Assembly (NCBI GenBank): GCA_035369845.1
Contig: DAOOVD010000001.1
Location: 62,001-126,000, forward strand
Direction: 5' to 3'
DNA from: DAOOVD01 sp035369845
GTDB taxonomy: Bacteria > Bacillota > Desulfotomaculia > Desulfotomaculales > Pelotomaculaceae
DNA: 64,000 bases
The notes under the pieces are model-generated. The model was not told where the DNA came from. It did no database searches and saw only the letters and a program-made list of their open reading frames with translations. Below, one piece after another: positions 24,698-33,442 of this stretch (positions within the stretch are counted from its first letter, which is position 1; each line of letters opens with the position of its first letter). A program made the position numbers and the translations under genes.

Positions 24698-25648
24698 GTG
24701 TTGATCCGTACCTCGCTATGTGATCTTTTGGGCATTGAATATCCCATAATTCAGGGCGGCATGGCCTGGGTATCTACCGCCGAGCTTGCCGCAGCGGTGT
24801 CCGAGGCGGGCGGGCTGGGTATTATTGGTTCCGGCAATGCGCCTGCGGATTGGCTTGAAAGACAACTGGAGAAGGCCAGGCAACTGACGCCGAGGCCGTT
24901 TGGCGTAAACGTTATGCTTCACTCCCCCCATGTAGGGGACGTAATGGCTGTGCTGCGCAAGCAGCCCGTTGCGGTGGTCACCACCGGGGCAGGCAACCCG
25001 GGCAAGTACGTCCCTGCTCTCAAGGAAGCGGGTACGAGGGTAATGCCAGTGATCTCCTCGGTTGCTTTGGCCAGAAGGCTTGCCCGGGTGGGAGTTGATG
25101 CCCTGATCGCGGAAGGCATGGAATCGGGCGGACATATCGGGGAACTCACCACCATGGCGCTTGTGCCGCAGGTGGTCGACGCGGTTGATATTCCGGTGAT
25201 TGCAGCCGGCGGTATTTTTGACGGCAGGGGGTTTGCCGCCGCTCTTTCTCTCGGAGCGGTGGGAGTGCAGATGGGGACCCGTTTTATGTGTGCTGCCGAA
25301 TGTATTATACCGCTGGCGGTCAAAGAATGCGTGATCAAGGCCAGGGACCGCGACACAACGGTTACGGGAGCTTCCACCGGGCATCCGGTGCGAGCTTTGC
25401 GCAACAAGCTGACCAGGAAGTACGAGGAAATGGAAAAAAACAACGCTCCACCGGAAGAGATTGAAAAACTTGGAGTGGGCAGTATCCGGTCGGCCATGGT
25501 GGAAGGGGATATCGAATACGGCACCATACCAGCCGGGCAGGTCAGTGCCATGGTGTGCAGGGTCCAAACCGCGCGGGAAATAATTCTGGATGTTATGGAA
25601 GGCGCGGCGGAAGTGCTCGCACGCTTGAACAATATGGTGGTGAAGTGA
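24698..25648 (+). CDS. fabK: Enoyl-ACP reductase II (FMN-dependent)
   Basis: Reduces enoyl-ACP in each elongation cycle using FMN and NAD(P)H. The 316 residues form a nitronate-monooxygenase-type TIM barrel: IEYPIIQGGMAWVS at the start, GMESGGHIGELTTM and IAAGGIFDGRGFAAALSLGAVGVQMGTRF for FMN binding. No fabI is in the operon, so this is probably the enoyl reductase here. Two adjacent start codons, GTG 24698 and TTG 24701, are equally good after GGAGGGG. A generic nitronate monooxygenase is the alternative; position inside the fab operon argues for FabK. Confidence 0.94.
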   Translation: MLIRTSLCDLLGIEYPIIQGGMAWVSTAELAAAVSEAGGLGIIGSGNAPADWLERQLEKARQLTPRPFGVNVMLHSPHVGDVMAVLRKQPVAVVTTGAGNPGKYVPALKEAGTRVMPVISSVALARRLARVGVDALIAEGMESGGHIGELTTMALVPQVVDAVDIPVIAAGGIFDGRGFAAALSLGAVGVQMGTRFMCAAECIIPLAVKECVIKARDRDTTVTGASTGHPVRALRNKLTRKYEEMEKNNAPPEEIEKLGVGSIRSAMVEGDIEYGTIPAGQVSAMVCRVQTAREIILDVMEGAAEVLARLNNMVVK

Positions 25649-25650
25649 GA

Positions 25651-26592
25651 ATGGGCATTGCCTTTGTCTTTCCCGGTCAGGGATCACAGTACGTCGGTAT
25701 GGGGAGGGAGTTTTGTGAATGCTTTCCCGAGGCCGCGGCAATTTTTAAAAGCGCAGACGAGGCTTTGGGGTTCCCTCTTTCCCGGCTCTGCTTTGAAGGA
25801 CCTGAAGAAGAACTGACCAAAACGGCCAATACTCAGCCGGCGGTTCTCACTGCAAGCGTTGCCTGCCTGGAGGTTTTTAAGAGTATGGGAGCGCCTGTCC
25901 CCTCCGCTATGGCCGGTCACAGCCTTGGAGAATATACCGCGCTGGTCGCCGCCGGTTCCATTTCCTTTGCAGATGCGGTCCGGCTGGTCAGGAAAAGGGG
26001 GCGGTACATGCAGGAAGCGGTACCTTTAGGAGCCGGGGGAATGGCCGCTGTTATGGGTCTTTCCGGCGATGCCGTTGCAGAAGTCTGTGAAAAGGCGTCC
26101 TCCTTTGGGATTGCGGAGGCGGTAAACTTGAACTGTCCGGGCCAGGTCGTGATCGCCGGCGATGTGGAAGGGCTCAAGGCCGCCGAATACGAGGCCAGGA
26201 AAGCCGGGGCGAAACGTTTTTTCAGACTGCCTGTAAGCGCGCCCTTTCATTCAAGCCTGATGAAATCGGCGGGGGAGAGATTGGCCGGGGATCTGGAAGG
26301 AGTAGACGTAAAGGAGCCCGGAGTACCGGTGGTGGCTAACGTAAGTGCCCGGTTTTTACGTACCAGTTCAGAGGTGAAAGAGTCGCTGATCAGACAGGTA
26401 TACAACCCCGTCCGGTGGGAGGAAAGCGTCCGGTTTCTTCTGCAGGCCGGCATAAAGACCTTTGTTGAAATCGGTCCGGGCAAGGTGCTCAGCGGCTTGA
26501 TTAAAAAGATCAGCCGGGATGCCCTCGTTTTCAACATTGAAGATAAAAGTTCTTTGGAAAAAGTCCTTGCGTTAACCTGGGAGGTTAGCTAA
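25651..26592 (+). CDS. fabD: Malonyl-CoA:ACP transacylase
   Basis: Loads malonyl groups onto ACP. The 313-residue protein shows FPGQGSQYVGMG at the N-terminus, the serine nucleophile in GHSLGEYTAL, the conserved histidine in APFHSSLM, and the C-terminal VEIGPGKVLSGL. ATG 25651 is only 2 bp after the fabK stop, with GGTGGTGAAG upstream. Same operon. Confidence 0.97.
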   Translation: MGIAFVFPGQGSQYVGMGREFCECFPEAAAIFKSADEALGFPLSRLCFEGPEEELTKTANTQPAVLTASVACLEVFKSMGAPVPSAMAGHSLGEYTALVAAGSISFADAVRLVRKRGRYMQEAVPLGAGGMAAVMGLSGDAVAEVCEKASSFGIAEAVNLNCPGQVVIAGDVEGLKAAEYEARKAGAKRFFRLPVSAPFHSSLMKSAGERLAGDLEGVDVKEPGVPVVANVSARFLRTSSEVKESLIRQVYNPVRWEESVRFLLQAGIKTFVEIGPGKVLSGLIKKISRDALVFNIEDKSSLEKVLALTWEVS

Positions 26593-26593
26593 A

Positions 26594-27346
26594 ATGAAAA
26601 TGGTTCTTTGCGGCAGAGTTGCCATTGTTACGGGGGCTTCCCGTGGCATTGGACGGGCGGTTGCCCTGGCCCTGGCGAAAGAAGGAGCCGGGGTGGTGGT
26701 AAATTACGTTGCCAGTTCCGGCGCGGCCGCCGAGGTGGCCGACGCCGTCAGGGAGGCAGGCGGGAGTGCGCTTGTCTGCCGGGCGGACGTGGCCGACCCC
26801 GCTCAGGCTGATGCGCTGGTAAAAGCGGCCGTTTCCGAATTCGGGCGGGTCGATATTCTTGTAAACAATGCCGGCATTACCAGGGACGGTCTAATTGTAA
26901 GAATGAAGGACGAAGACTGGGATGCCGTGCTCGGCACGAACCTTAAAGGTGCCTTTAACTGTGCCAGGGCGGTTTCCCGCCACATGATGAAAAACCGTTA
27001 CGGGCGTATCATCAATATCAGTTCCGTAGTGGGGGTAATCGGCAATGCAGGTCAGGCCAATTACTGTGCGGCCAAGGCCGGCCTGATCGGTCTGACCAAG
27101 GCCATGGCCAGGGAGTTGGGTTCCAGATCGATTACCGTAAATGCCATTGCGCCGGGATTTATCACTACGGAAATGACAGCGGGACTGCCTGAGGAAGTTA
27201 AACGGAAGATGCTGGCGCAAGTACCTCTGGAAAGGTTCGGCAGCCCTGAAGAAGTGGCACGGTTGGTGGCTTTCCTCGCTTCAGACGCCGCAGGTTACAT
27301 AACGGGTCAGACGATATTGATCGACGGTGGAATGTCATGTGTTTGA
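26594..27346 (+). CDS. fabG: 3-oxoacyl-ACP reductase
   Basis: NADPH-dependent reductase of the elongation cycle, short-chain dehydrogenase family, 250 residues. The nucleotide site TGASRGIGRAVA is near residue 14, NNAG follows, and the catalytic Ser-Tyr-Lys lie in NISSVVGVIGNAGQANYCAAKAG. C-terminal FLASDAAGYITGQTILIDGGM is typical. It begins 1 bp after the fabD stop. Confidence 0.97.
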   Translation: MKMVLCGRVAIVTGASRGIGRAVALALAKEGAGVVVNYVASSGAAAEVADAVREAGGSALVCRADVADPAQADALVKAAVSEFGRVDILVNNAGITRDGLIVRMKDEDWDAVLGTNLKGAFNCARAVSRHMMKNRYGRIINISSVVGVIGNAGQANYCAAKAGLIGLTKAMARELGSRSITVNAIAPGFITTEMTAGLPEEVKRKMLAQVPLERFGSPEEVARLVAFLASDAAGYITGQTILIDGGMSCV

Positions 27347-27387
27347 AAAGTTCAGGATAGGGTGCCGGAAGGGGGTGATTGATAATC

Positions 27388-27618
27388 ATGTCAGTTTTTG
27401 ATAAAGTAAAATCAATAATCATCGAGCAGTTAGGGGTTGAACCTGACGAGGTCAAAATGGAATCATCCTTTGTAGATGATCTGGGGGCTGACTCTTTAGA
27501 TATCGTTGAGCTCGTTATGGCCCTTGAGGAGGAGTTCGACCTGGAAATCCCCGACGAAGACGCGGAAAAAATACGAACGGTCGGCGAGGCCGTAAAGTAC
27601 ATCCAGGACCATCAATAG
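27388..27618 (+). CDS. acpP: Acyl carrier protein
   Basis: A 76-residue acidic helical carrier of fatty acyl chains. The phosphopantetheine serine is Ser36 in DDLGADSLDIVEL. ATG 27388 follows GGGGGTGA (27371-27378); the in-frame TTG 27379 would touch the Shine-Dalgarno. It sits between fabG and fabF, as in many bacteria. Confidence 0.97.
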   Translation: MSVFDKVKSIIIEQLGVEPDEVKMESSFVDDLGADSLDIVELVMALEEEFDLEIPDEDAEKIRTVGEAVKYIQDHQ

Positions 27619-27676
27619 ATTTTCTTATGAGTCCCGGGGGGAAAACCACGGGACTTTTTCGAGGGAGGAGTAGCAT

Positions 27677-28915
27677 TTGCAAAAGCGGGTTGTGATCACC
27701 GGCCTGGGAGTAGTCTCGCCGGTAGGTACCGGGCTTGAAAAGTTCTGGTCCTCGCTGACCGGCGGAGTGTCGGGAATAAAACGGTTGACGAGGTTTGAGC
27801 CGGACAGTTTCAGCACAAAAATTGCCGGGGAAGTTTCCGACTTTGAACCCGGCAGGTATTTCGACAGGAAGGAATCCCGGCGCATGGACCGTTTCACCCA
27901 GTTTGCCGTGGCAGCAACCGGGATGGCGCTGGAAGACGCGTCCCTGGACCTCAGCCGTGAGAACAGAAACCGGATAGGAGTAATCCTGGGTTCGGGAATA
28001 GGCGGCATCGAAACGCTGGAGGACCAGGCCAGGGTTCTTGCGGAGAAAGGCCCCGGGCGGGTCAGCCCTTTTTTTGTCCCGATGATGATTGCCAATATGG
28101 GAGCTGCACAGATTGCAATAAACTACAACCTGCGGGGGCCCAATATCACGAGCGTTTCTGCGTGCGCCTCCAGTGCAAACGCAATCGGGGATGCTTTTAA
28201 AGTGCTACAGAGAGGGCAGGCTGATATGATGGTTACCGGTGGAGCTGAAGCTCCAATTACTCCTCTCGCAATGGCTGGTTTTTGTTCCATGAAAGCCATG
28301 TCGACCCGCAACGATGAGCCGGAGAAGGCCTGCAGGCCGTTCGACGCAAAGAGGGACGGGTTTGTAGTGGGTGAGGGGGCTGCCATTCTCATTATGGAAA
28401 CCCTTGAACACGCCCTTGCCAGGGGGGCAAGAGTATATGCTGAGATTGCCGGGTACGGCTGCTCGTGCGACGCGTACCATATCACCGCTCCCGATCCTGA
28501 AGGCTGCGGGGCGGCAATTTCTATGAGCGAGGCTATAATTGACGCCGGCATGGAACCGGCCGACGTGAATTATATCAACGCCCACGCGACATCCACGCCT
28601 TTGGGGGACAAGGCTGAAATAATAGCGATTAAAAAAGTGTTCGGGCTGCACGCCGGCAAGCTTGTTGTAAGCTCCACGAAATCAATGACGGGGCACCTTC
28701 TGGGAGCGGCAGGAGGGCTGGAAGCGGCGGTATGCGTCCTGGCCATTCACAGGGGTATTGTGCCGCCTACAATAAATTATGAAGAGCCCGATCCGGAATG
28801 CAGCCTTGACTTTGTTCCCAATGTTTCGAGGAAGGCCGACATTAACGTGGCGCTTTCGAATTCATTCGGTTTCGGCGGACACAATGCGACCCTGGTCTTT
28901 AAAAAATTTGCTTAA
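27677..28915 (+). CDS. fabF: Beta-ketoacyl-ACP synthase II
   Basis: Elongating condensing enzyme, 412 residues. The Cys-His-His triad is visible: Cys in SVSACASSANAIGDA near residue 163, His in NAHATSTPLGD near 302, and His in KSMTGHLLGAAG near 339, with the C-terminal NSFGFGGHNA. TTG 27677 is the start, 6 bases after GGGAGGAG. It ends the fatty-acid portion of the operon; rnc follows 32 bp later. Confidence 0.97.
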   Translation: MQKRVVITGLGVVSPVGTGLEKFWSSLTGGVSGIKRLTRFEPDSFSTKIAGEVSDFEPGRYFDRKESRRMDRFTQFAVAATGMALEDASLDLSRENRNRIGVILGSGIGGIETLEDQARVLAEKGPGRVSPFFVPMMIANMGAAQIAINYNLRGPNITSVSACASSANAIGDAFKVLQRGQADMMVTGGAEAPITPLAMAGFCSMKAMSTRNDEPEKACRPFDAKRDGFVVGEGAAILIMETLEHALARGARVYAEIAGYGCSCDAYHITAPDPEGCGAAISMSEAIIDAGMEPADVNYINAHATSTPLGDKAEIIAIKKVFGLHAGKLVVSSTKSMTGHLLGAAGGLEAAVCVLAIHRGIVPPTINYEEPDPECSLDFVPNVSRKADINVALSNSFGFGGHNATLVFKKFA

Positions 28916-28947
28916 GAGAACGTATTACCGTTATCAGGTGGAATAAA

Positions 28948-29661
28948 ATGCCTAGACACAATGAAAGCCTGGAGCGTCTGAAAAAAAAGCTGGGAGTGGC
29001 ATGGCGCGATGAAAGACTGCTGAGCCAGGCTCTGACACACAGTTCGTTCACTTATGAAAACCGTCAAAACGGTGTGAAAAACAACCAGCGTCTCGAATTT
29101 CTGGGGGATGCCGTCCTTGAGCTGGTTGTCAGCGACCACCTTTACCGCAGCAGGCCAAACTGGGATGAGGGGGAATTGACCAAGCTGCGGGCGTCCATTG
29201 TTTGTGAGCCTTCTCTTGCCAGAGTAGCCTTGGACCTGGAGTTGGGAATGTGCCTTAATATGGGTAGAGGTGAAGAAAAATCCGGGGGCAGGGAGCGGCC
29301 CTCGATTTTGGCCGATGCTTTCGAGGCTCTGCTTGGGGCGGTTTATCTTGATCAGGGGCTGAAAGCCGCCGGAGAAGTGGCAATCAGATTTCTGGCCCCT
29401 GTAATAGAAGACGTCCTGGAAGGGCGGCTGGAGAGGGACTTTAAAACAGAACTGCAGGAGATTGTTCAGCAACGCGGCGGCGAGCCGGTTCAATATGTTA
29501 TCCTGAAAGAAGAGGGGCCGGATCACAATAAGATATTTACAGCCGGCGTAATATACAGGGGCGAGATGACCGGCGTGGGTACCGGCCGTTCCAAAAAAGA
29601 TGCGGAGCAGCAGGCTGCCAAATCCGCACTGTTGAAATACAGGGGCAATATTAATCCATGA
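28948..29661 (+). CDS. rnc: Ribonuclease III
   Basis: Double-strand-specific endoribonuclease processing rRNA and other RNAs. The 237 residues comprise the catalytic domain with the signature RLEFLGDAVLELVVSDHLY and a second acidic cluster DAFEALLGAVYLD, then a C-terminal double-stranded RNA-binding domain (DFKTELQEIVQQRGGEPVQY to KKDAEQQAAKSAL). It follows fabF, as is common; the smc gene usually found next in Firmicutes is absent here. Confidence 0.97.
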   Translation: MPRHNESLERLKKKLGVAWRDERLLSQALTHSSFTYENRQNGVKNNQRLEFLGDAVLELVVSDHLYRSRPNWDEGELTKLRASIVCEPSLARVALDLELGMCLNMGRGEEKSGGRERPSILADAFEALLGAVYLDQGLKAAGEVAIRFLAPVIEDVLEGRLERDFKTELQEIVQQRGGEPVQYVILKEEGPDHNKIFTAGVIYRGEMTGVGTGRSKKDAEQQAAKSALLKYRGNINP

Positions 29662-29728
29662 GTCCTCGTTTCATTAAAGCCGCCTGTTTCCCGCACATGA
29701 CATTAACAGAAGGAGAATGTACAGCCCA

Positions 29729-30640
29729 ATGGGTTTTTTCAGCCGTTTAAAGGCGAGCCTTGCCAAGACACGTCAAAATTTCGTCGAGAAAATCGATCAT
29801 CTGGTACACCGTTCCGGGACCATAGACGAAGATTTTTATGATGAACTTGAAGAGGTGCTCGTTCAGGCCGACGTCGGGGTGGGCACTGCCGTGGATCTGG
29901 TTGAAAGGGTGCGCAGGACGGTTAAAGAGAAGAGAATTGACGACGCCGGCGAATTGAAGCAGGTTTTGAAGGAGCACATCAGGGAAATGCTCGGTGATGA
30001 AACGACTTCCCTGAATTTGAACGATAATGCCACAACCGTCGTGATGGTGATCGGAGTAAACGGGGTGGGGAAGACGACCACTATCGGCAAACTGGCCCAC
30101 TTCTACAAGTCCCGGGGCAAGAAAGTGCTTCTGGGCGCCGCCGATACTTTCCGGGCGGCTGCAATCGATCAACTGGAGGTATGGGCGAACAGGGCGGGGG
30201 TTGAACTGATCAAGCACCGGGAAGGGGCCGACCCGGCCGCTGTGGCTTTTGACTCGCTTCACGCGGCGAAAGCACGCCGGGCGGACCTTTTAATTATAGA
30301 TACCGCCGGCAGGCTGCACACCAAAAGCAATTTGATGGATGAGCTGAAAAAAATTAGCAGGGTATTGAGCCGGGAAATGCCCGGCGCCCCTCACGAGGTT
30401 CTCCTTGTTCTGGACGCCACCACCGGCCAGAATGCCGTCAATCAGGCAAAAATGTTCGGAGAAGCCGTGGGGGTAACCGGCATCGCCCTCACCAAGCTTG
30501 ACGGCAGCGCCAAAGGCGGAGTTGTTATCGCCGTAAAACAGTCTCTGAACATACCGGTAAAACTGATCGGAATCGGAGAGCGCCTGGACGATCTCAGGCC
30601 TTTTAATGCCGGGGAATTTATAGAGGCGCTGTTTGCCTGA
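29729..30640 (+). CDS. ftsY: Signal recognition particle receptor FtsY
   Basis: GTPase that docks the SRP-ribosome complex to the membrane translocon. The 303-residue protein has an N domain (FFSRLKASLAKTRQNFVEKI) and the G domain with GVNGVGKTTTIGKLA, DTFRAAAIDQL, DTAGRLHTK and TKLDGSAKGG. There is no long acidic A domain. ATG 29729 is preferred to 29717 because AAGGAGA (29710-29716) would overlap the earlier ATG. It is separated from rnc by 67 bp and terminated at 31006-31029. Confidence 0.96.
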   Translation: MGFFSRLKASLAKTRQNFVEKIDHLVHRSGTIDEDFYDELEEVLVQADVGVGTAVDLVERVRRTVKEKRIDDAGELKQVLKEHIREMLGDETTSLNLNDNATTVVMVIGVNGVGKTTTIGKLAHFYKSRGKKVLLGAADTFRAAAIDQLEVWANRAGVELIKHREGADPAAVAFDSLHAAKARRADLLIIDTAGRLHTKSNLMDELKKISRVLSREMPGAPHEVLLVLDATTGQNAVNQAKMFGEAVGVTGIALTKLDGSAKGGVVIAVKQSLNIPVKLIGIGERLDDLRPFNAGEFIEALFA

Positions 30641-31005
30641 CCGGACCAGGGTGTGTGATCGCATTCTCACTTCGACTTCATTCTTCGCCCTGCACTCTTT
30701 TGGGCAGCGTCTTGTCACCGCTCACTCCTTGGCTTTCGCGCCGGCAGCACTTGCTGCTTGCTGCGGGCGAAACCGGTCCGCCTTCAACTCGCCGTCCTGA
30801 CCCGGTTCAGGCTGGCGCGGACGTCCGTGTCCGCGCCCCCGGTTTCGCAGCCTCGCTGCGCAAAAGTCTGCTGCTGCGCTGCGCAATGTCGTTCGCCGCT
30901 GACGAGGCGCTGCTTTCGTCTTTGGTTATTGACATGTACCTTTAGGTTGAAACGCTCGTTCGCTTCCTTCAACCCCAAGGTCCCGGACAGTTTGTCAACA
31001 GCCTC
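30641..31005. other. Non-coding GC-rich stretch with nested inverted repeats after ftsY
   Basis: No frame here looks like a real protein; translations in several frames are low-complexity, rich in serine, leucine and arginine. The stretch contains nested inverted repeats (see 30767-30848) and GGTTGAA (30944-30950) complementary to TTCAACC (30968-30974). It may be a dispersed repeat or structured RNA in the 3' region of the fab-ftsY transcript. Confidence 0.5.
30767..30848. repeat. Nested inverted repeat (long hairpin element)
   Basis: Outer arms GCGAAACCGG (30767-30776) and CCGGTTTCGC (30839-30848) are perfect complements. Inside them GGCGCGGAC (30814-30822) and GTCCGCGCC (30829-30837) form a perfect 9-bp stem with a 6-nt loop. 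Such nested palindromes are typical of dispersed intergenic repeats, but copy number cannot be judged from one window. Confidence 0.6.
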
Positions 31006-31029
31006 AAGCCTTTATAAAGGCTTTTTTTA
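31006..31029 (+). terminator. Terminator downstream of ftsY
   Basis: AAGCCTTT (31006-31013) pairs with AAAGGCTT (31016-31023), tightly looped, followed by T7. It probably ends the long fapR-ftsY transcript including the palindromic element. Confidence 0.8.
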
Positions 31030-31153
31030 TGATAAACAGGTTCGGGTCCGGGAGGGTTCAGTTTTTGCTGCAAGCCTGCCTGCCGGTGAGGTTAATCTCT
31101 GTTTTGTGTGGCAAGATAAATTAAGAAAAACATTTAAGGGTGGTATTGAAAGA

Positions 31154-31411
31154 TTGCCGGTTTGTCCTTTGTGCAACAGCCTGGCAAAAATGAAAAAGGC
31201 GTGTCCGGTTTGCGGCGGTACGATGTCTGACGAGGGTGTTATACAGGATTTCTATGACAATTACAGTCCCTATCTGGATATGAACATTTATGAAGACGGA
31301 TACAGGTGTCATGACGAAAAAAACTGCGTTCATGTTTTTTCGTGCCGGCACTGCCGTGCCGGCGTGTCTGTCGCGGTTTGCAGAATCGATGAAAACGATC
31401 TTGAGGACTGA
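31154..31411 (+). CDS. Small zinc-ribbon protein of unknown function
   Basis: An 85-residue cysteine-rich protein with CPLC, CPVCGG, two further cysteines in YRCHDEKNC, and CRHC: four pairs that could bind two zinc ions. The frame is open far upstream through the palindromic element, but coding character begins only here. TTG 31154 has AAGGGTGG about 10 bases upstream; GTG 31106 is an alternative giving 16 more residues. I recognise no specific family. It lies between the ftsY terminator and the nucleoside-salvage cluster and is probably expressed on its own. Confidence 0.6.
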   Translation: MPVCPLCNSLAKMKKACPVCGGTMSDEGVIQDFYDNYSPYLDMNIYEDGYRCHDEKNCVHVFSCRHCRAGVSVAVCRIDENDLED

Positions 31412-31520
31412 AGGCGCGGAATTCTCCAGTATTAATATTCCGTTTCTCAAGAGGATTGTGTAACTACAGGTAGAATATAAGGAACCAAACGTTGCGATGG
31501 ATGATAAGGAGGACTGTGGC

Positions 31521-32312
31521 ATGGAAGTAAGAATTGCCGTCATAGGAGGGACGGGGGTATACGATCCGAATATAATAACGGACATCAGGAGTGAAACGGT
31601 TGTTACACCTTACGGCGACGTCAGGCTGAAGATAGGGAGCTTCAAGGGGAAGTCCGTGGCTTTTTTAAACCGCCATGCCGAGGACCATTCTGTTCCGCCG
31701 CACCTGGTCAATTACCGGGCAAATATTGCCGCTTTGAAGAAGCTCGGGGTTAAGAATGTACTTGCTACTGGAGCGGTGGGCTCCCTGAATCCTTCCATGC
31801 ATCCGGGCCACTTTGTTTTTATCGACCAGTTTCTTGATTTTACAAAATGCCGGAAACATACTTTTTTTGAGGGGGGAGACTCCGGGGTCGTTCATGTCGA
31901 CTGCACTGGACCTTATTGTGCCCAATTAAGGGAAATTCTCGCCCGGGCAGCCAGAAGCCTCGGTCTTGCGTTCCATCAGGCCGGTACCTACGTCTGCTGC
32001 GAGGGGCCCCGATTTGAAACGGCCGCGGAGATAAAAATATTTCACCTGCTTGGCGGTGATCTGGTCGGGATGACCAGCGTGCCGGAAGCGCCGTTGGCGA
32101 GGGAGGCCGAAATGTGTTATGCCACCATAGCCATGGTTACCAACTTCGCCGCCGGTATTTCTCCGACCCGCCTCACCCAGCAGGAGGTTCTCGATGTTAT
32201 GACGCAAAACAGTGAAAACATAAGGAAACTGCTGATGCAGGCCCTTTCCTGGATCGATCCGGAACGCGCCTGCGAGTGCCACTGCGCGCTGAATCAAACT
32301 TCGGAAAGCTAG
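31521..32312 (+). CDS. S-methyl-5'-thioinosine/thioadenosine phosphorylase family protein
   Basis: Family 2 nucleoside phosphorylase: cleaves methylthio-nucleosides with phosphate to the base and 5-methylthioribose 1-phosphate. The 263-residue protein has GGTGVYDP, the phosphate-binding NRHAEDHSVPPH, CEGPRFET and GMTSVPEA. Human MTAP has aspartates (TDYD) contacting N6/N7 of adenine; here the position reads MVTNFAAG with Asn208, as in enzymes for 6-oxopurines. This favours methylthioinosine, and an MTA/SAH deaminase gene lies in the same cluster. ATG 31521 follows AAGGAGG; ATG 31497 lacks a Shine-Dalgarno. The C-terminus carries an unusual CECHC. Confidence 0.88.
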   Translation: MEVRIAVIGGTGVYDPNIITDIRSETVVTPYGDVRLKIGSFKGKSVAFLNRHAEDHSVPPHLVNYRANIAALKKLGVKNVLATGAVGSLNPSMHPGHFVFIDQFLDFTKCRKHTFFEGGDSGVVHVDCTGPYCAQLREILARAARSLGLAFHQAGTYVCCEGPRFETAAEIKIFHLLGGDLVGMTSVPEAPLAREAEMCYATIAMVTNFAAGISPTRLTQQEVLDVMTQNSENIRKLLMQALSWIDPERACECHCALNQTSES

Positions 32313-32338
32313 CATTTTCGTGCAGGGAGGTCTCTTTT

Positions 32339-33415
32339 TTGAACACTTTGCGCTGGGTGGAAGACGATACGCTGGAACTGCTGGACCAAACCCTTCTTCC
32401 CGCTGAGACCAGGTATATAAAGTGCAGGACATATACAGATGTTGCTGAAGCAATAAGGCGTCTCGCTGTCAGGGGGGCTCCTGCTATAGGGGCGGCTGCC
32501 GCTTACGGGCTGGTACTTGCGGCTTTGAGCTTAAATGTCCGAAACAGGGAAGAATTTACGGCCGAACTCGAAAATGCCGCTTGTCAGCTTGCCGCCACGC
32601 GGCCTACCGCGATAAACCTCAGTTGGGCATTGGAACGCTTGTTGAAAAAGATTGCTTTGACAAAATCTGAAAATTTAGAAATATTGCGGGCTGAGCTTAA
32701 AAACGAAGCACAAGCCATCTATAATGAAGATCTGGCCGGCAACCGCAGGATGGGCGGATTCGGCCAGGCGCTTATCCCGGACGGCGCCAGGATTATCACC
32801 CACTGCAACGCTGGTGCACTGGCCACTGCCGGTTACGGTACTGCTTTGGGCGTGATCAGGGCTGCCCGGGAGGCGGGCAAGAGCGTGAGTGTTTATGCCT
32901 GTGAAACCAGGCCGCTTTTGCAGGGCGCAAGACTAACCGTCTGGGAGATGATGCAGGAAAAGATCGATGTGACGCTGATTACCGACGGCATGGCAGGCTA
33001 TCTGATGGCAAGGGGCGGAGCGGATTTGGTTATCGTAGGAGCCGACCGGATTGCCGCTAACGGCGACGTTGCCAATAAAATCGGAACTTACAGCCTCGCC
33101 GTGCTGGCCGGAGAGCACGGCCTGCCGTTCTATGTGGCGGCTCCCCTTTCCACTGTTGACTTGAGCATTGATTCTGGCGCCGAAATACCTATCGAGGAGC
33201 GCGATCCCCGGGAGGTCACCCACCTGGCCGGACGACCCGTAGCACCCGACGGGGTGAACGTGTGGAATCCCGCCTTTGATGTCACACCCGCCAGGTTGGT
33301 TACCGCGATCATTACCGACCGGGGCGTTGTCGGCCCGCCTTACCGCAACTCCCTGCCGGAGATTGTCAAAGGGACGGTTCCGGGTGTCCCCGAAGAATTG
33401 CTTTTTGCCAGGTAA
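32339..33415 (+). CDS. mtnA: S-methyl-5-thioribose-1-phosphate isomerase
   Basis: Isomerises methylthioribose 1-phosphate (or 5-deoxyribose 1-phosphate) to the ribulose phosphate. The 358-residue protein of the eIF2B-like family contains VRGAPAIGAAAAYGLV, the catalytic cysteine region HCNAGALATAGYGTA and the aspartate in GADRIAANGDVANKIGTY. TTG 32339 is the start, 8 bases after AGGGAGG. It follows the phosphorylase by 26 bp and acts directly on its product. No mtnK, mtnB, mtnD or aldolase gene is seen downstream, so the onward route is encoded elsewhere or ends differently. Confidence 0.93.
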   Translation: MNTLRWVEDDTLELLDQTLLPAETRYIKCRTYTDVAEAIRRLAVRGAPAIGAAAAYGLVLAALSLNVRNREEFTAELENAACQLAATRPTAINLSWALERLLKKIALTKSENLEILRAELKNEAQAIYNEDLAGNRRMGGFGQALIPDGARIITHCNAGALATAGYGTALGVIRAAREAGKSVSVYACETRPLLQGARLTVWEMMQEKIDVTLITDGMAGYLMARGGADLVIVGADRIAANGDVANKIGTYSLAVLAGEHGLPFYVAAPLSTVDLSIDSGAEIPIEERDPREVTHLAGRPVAPDGVNVWNPAFDVTPARLVTAIITDRGVVGPPYRNSLPEIVKGTVPGVPEELLFAR

Positions 33416-33442
33416 TTATCTCGTTAAACCAGGAGGAGAACC

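Noticed and set aside
24698..25648. Nitronate monooxygenase instead of FabK
   Set aside because: The fold is shared, but the gene sits between fabH and fabD and no other enoyl-ACP reductase is in the operon.
30655..30945. Possible coding frames of up to ~95 codons after ftsY
   Set aside because: Several frames are open at once because of GC-rich palindromes; no ribosome binding site and no family resemblance.
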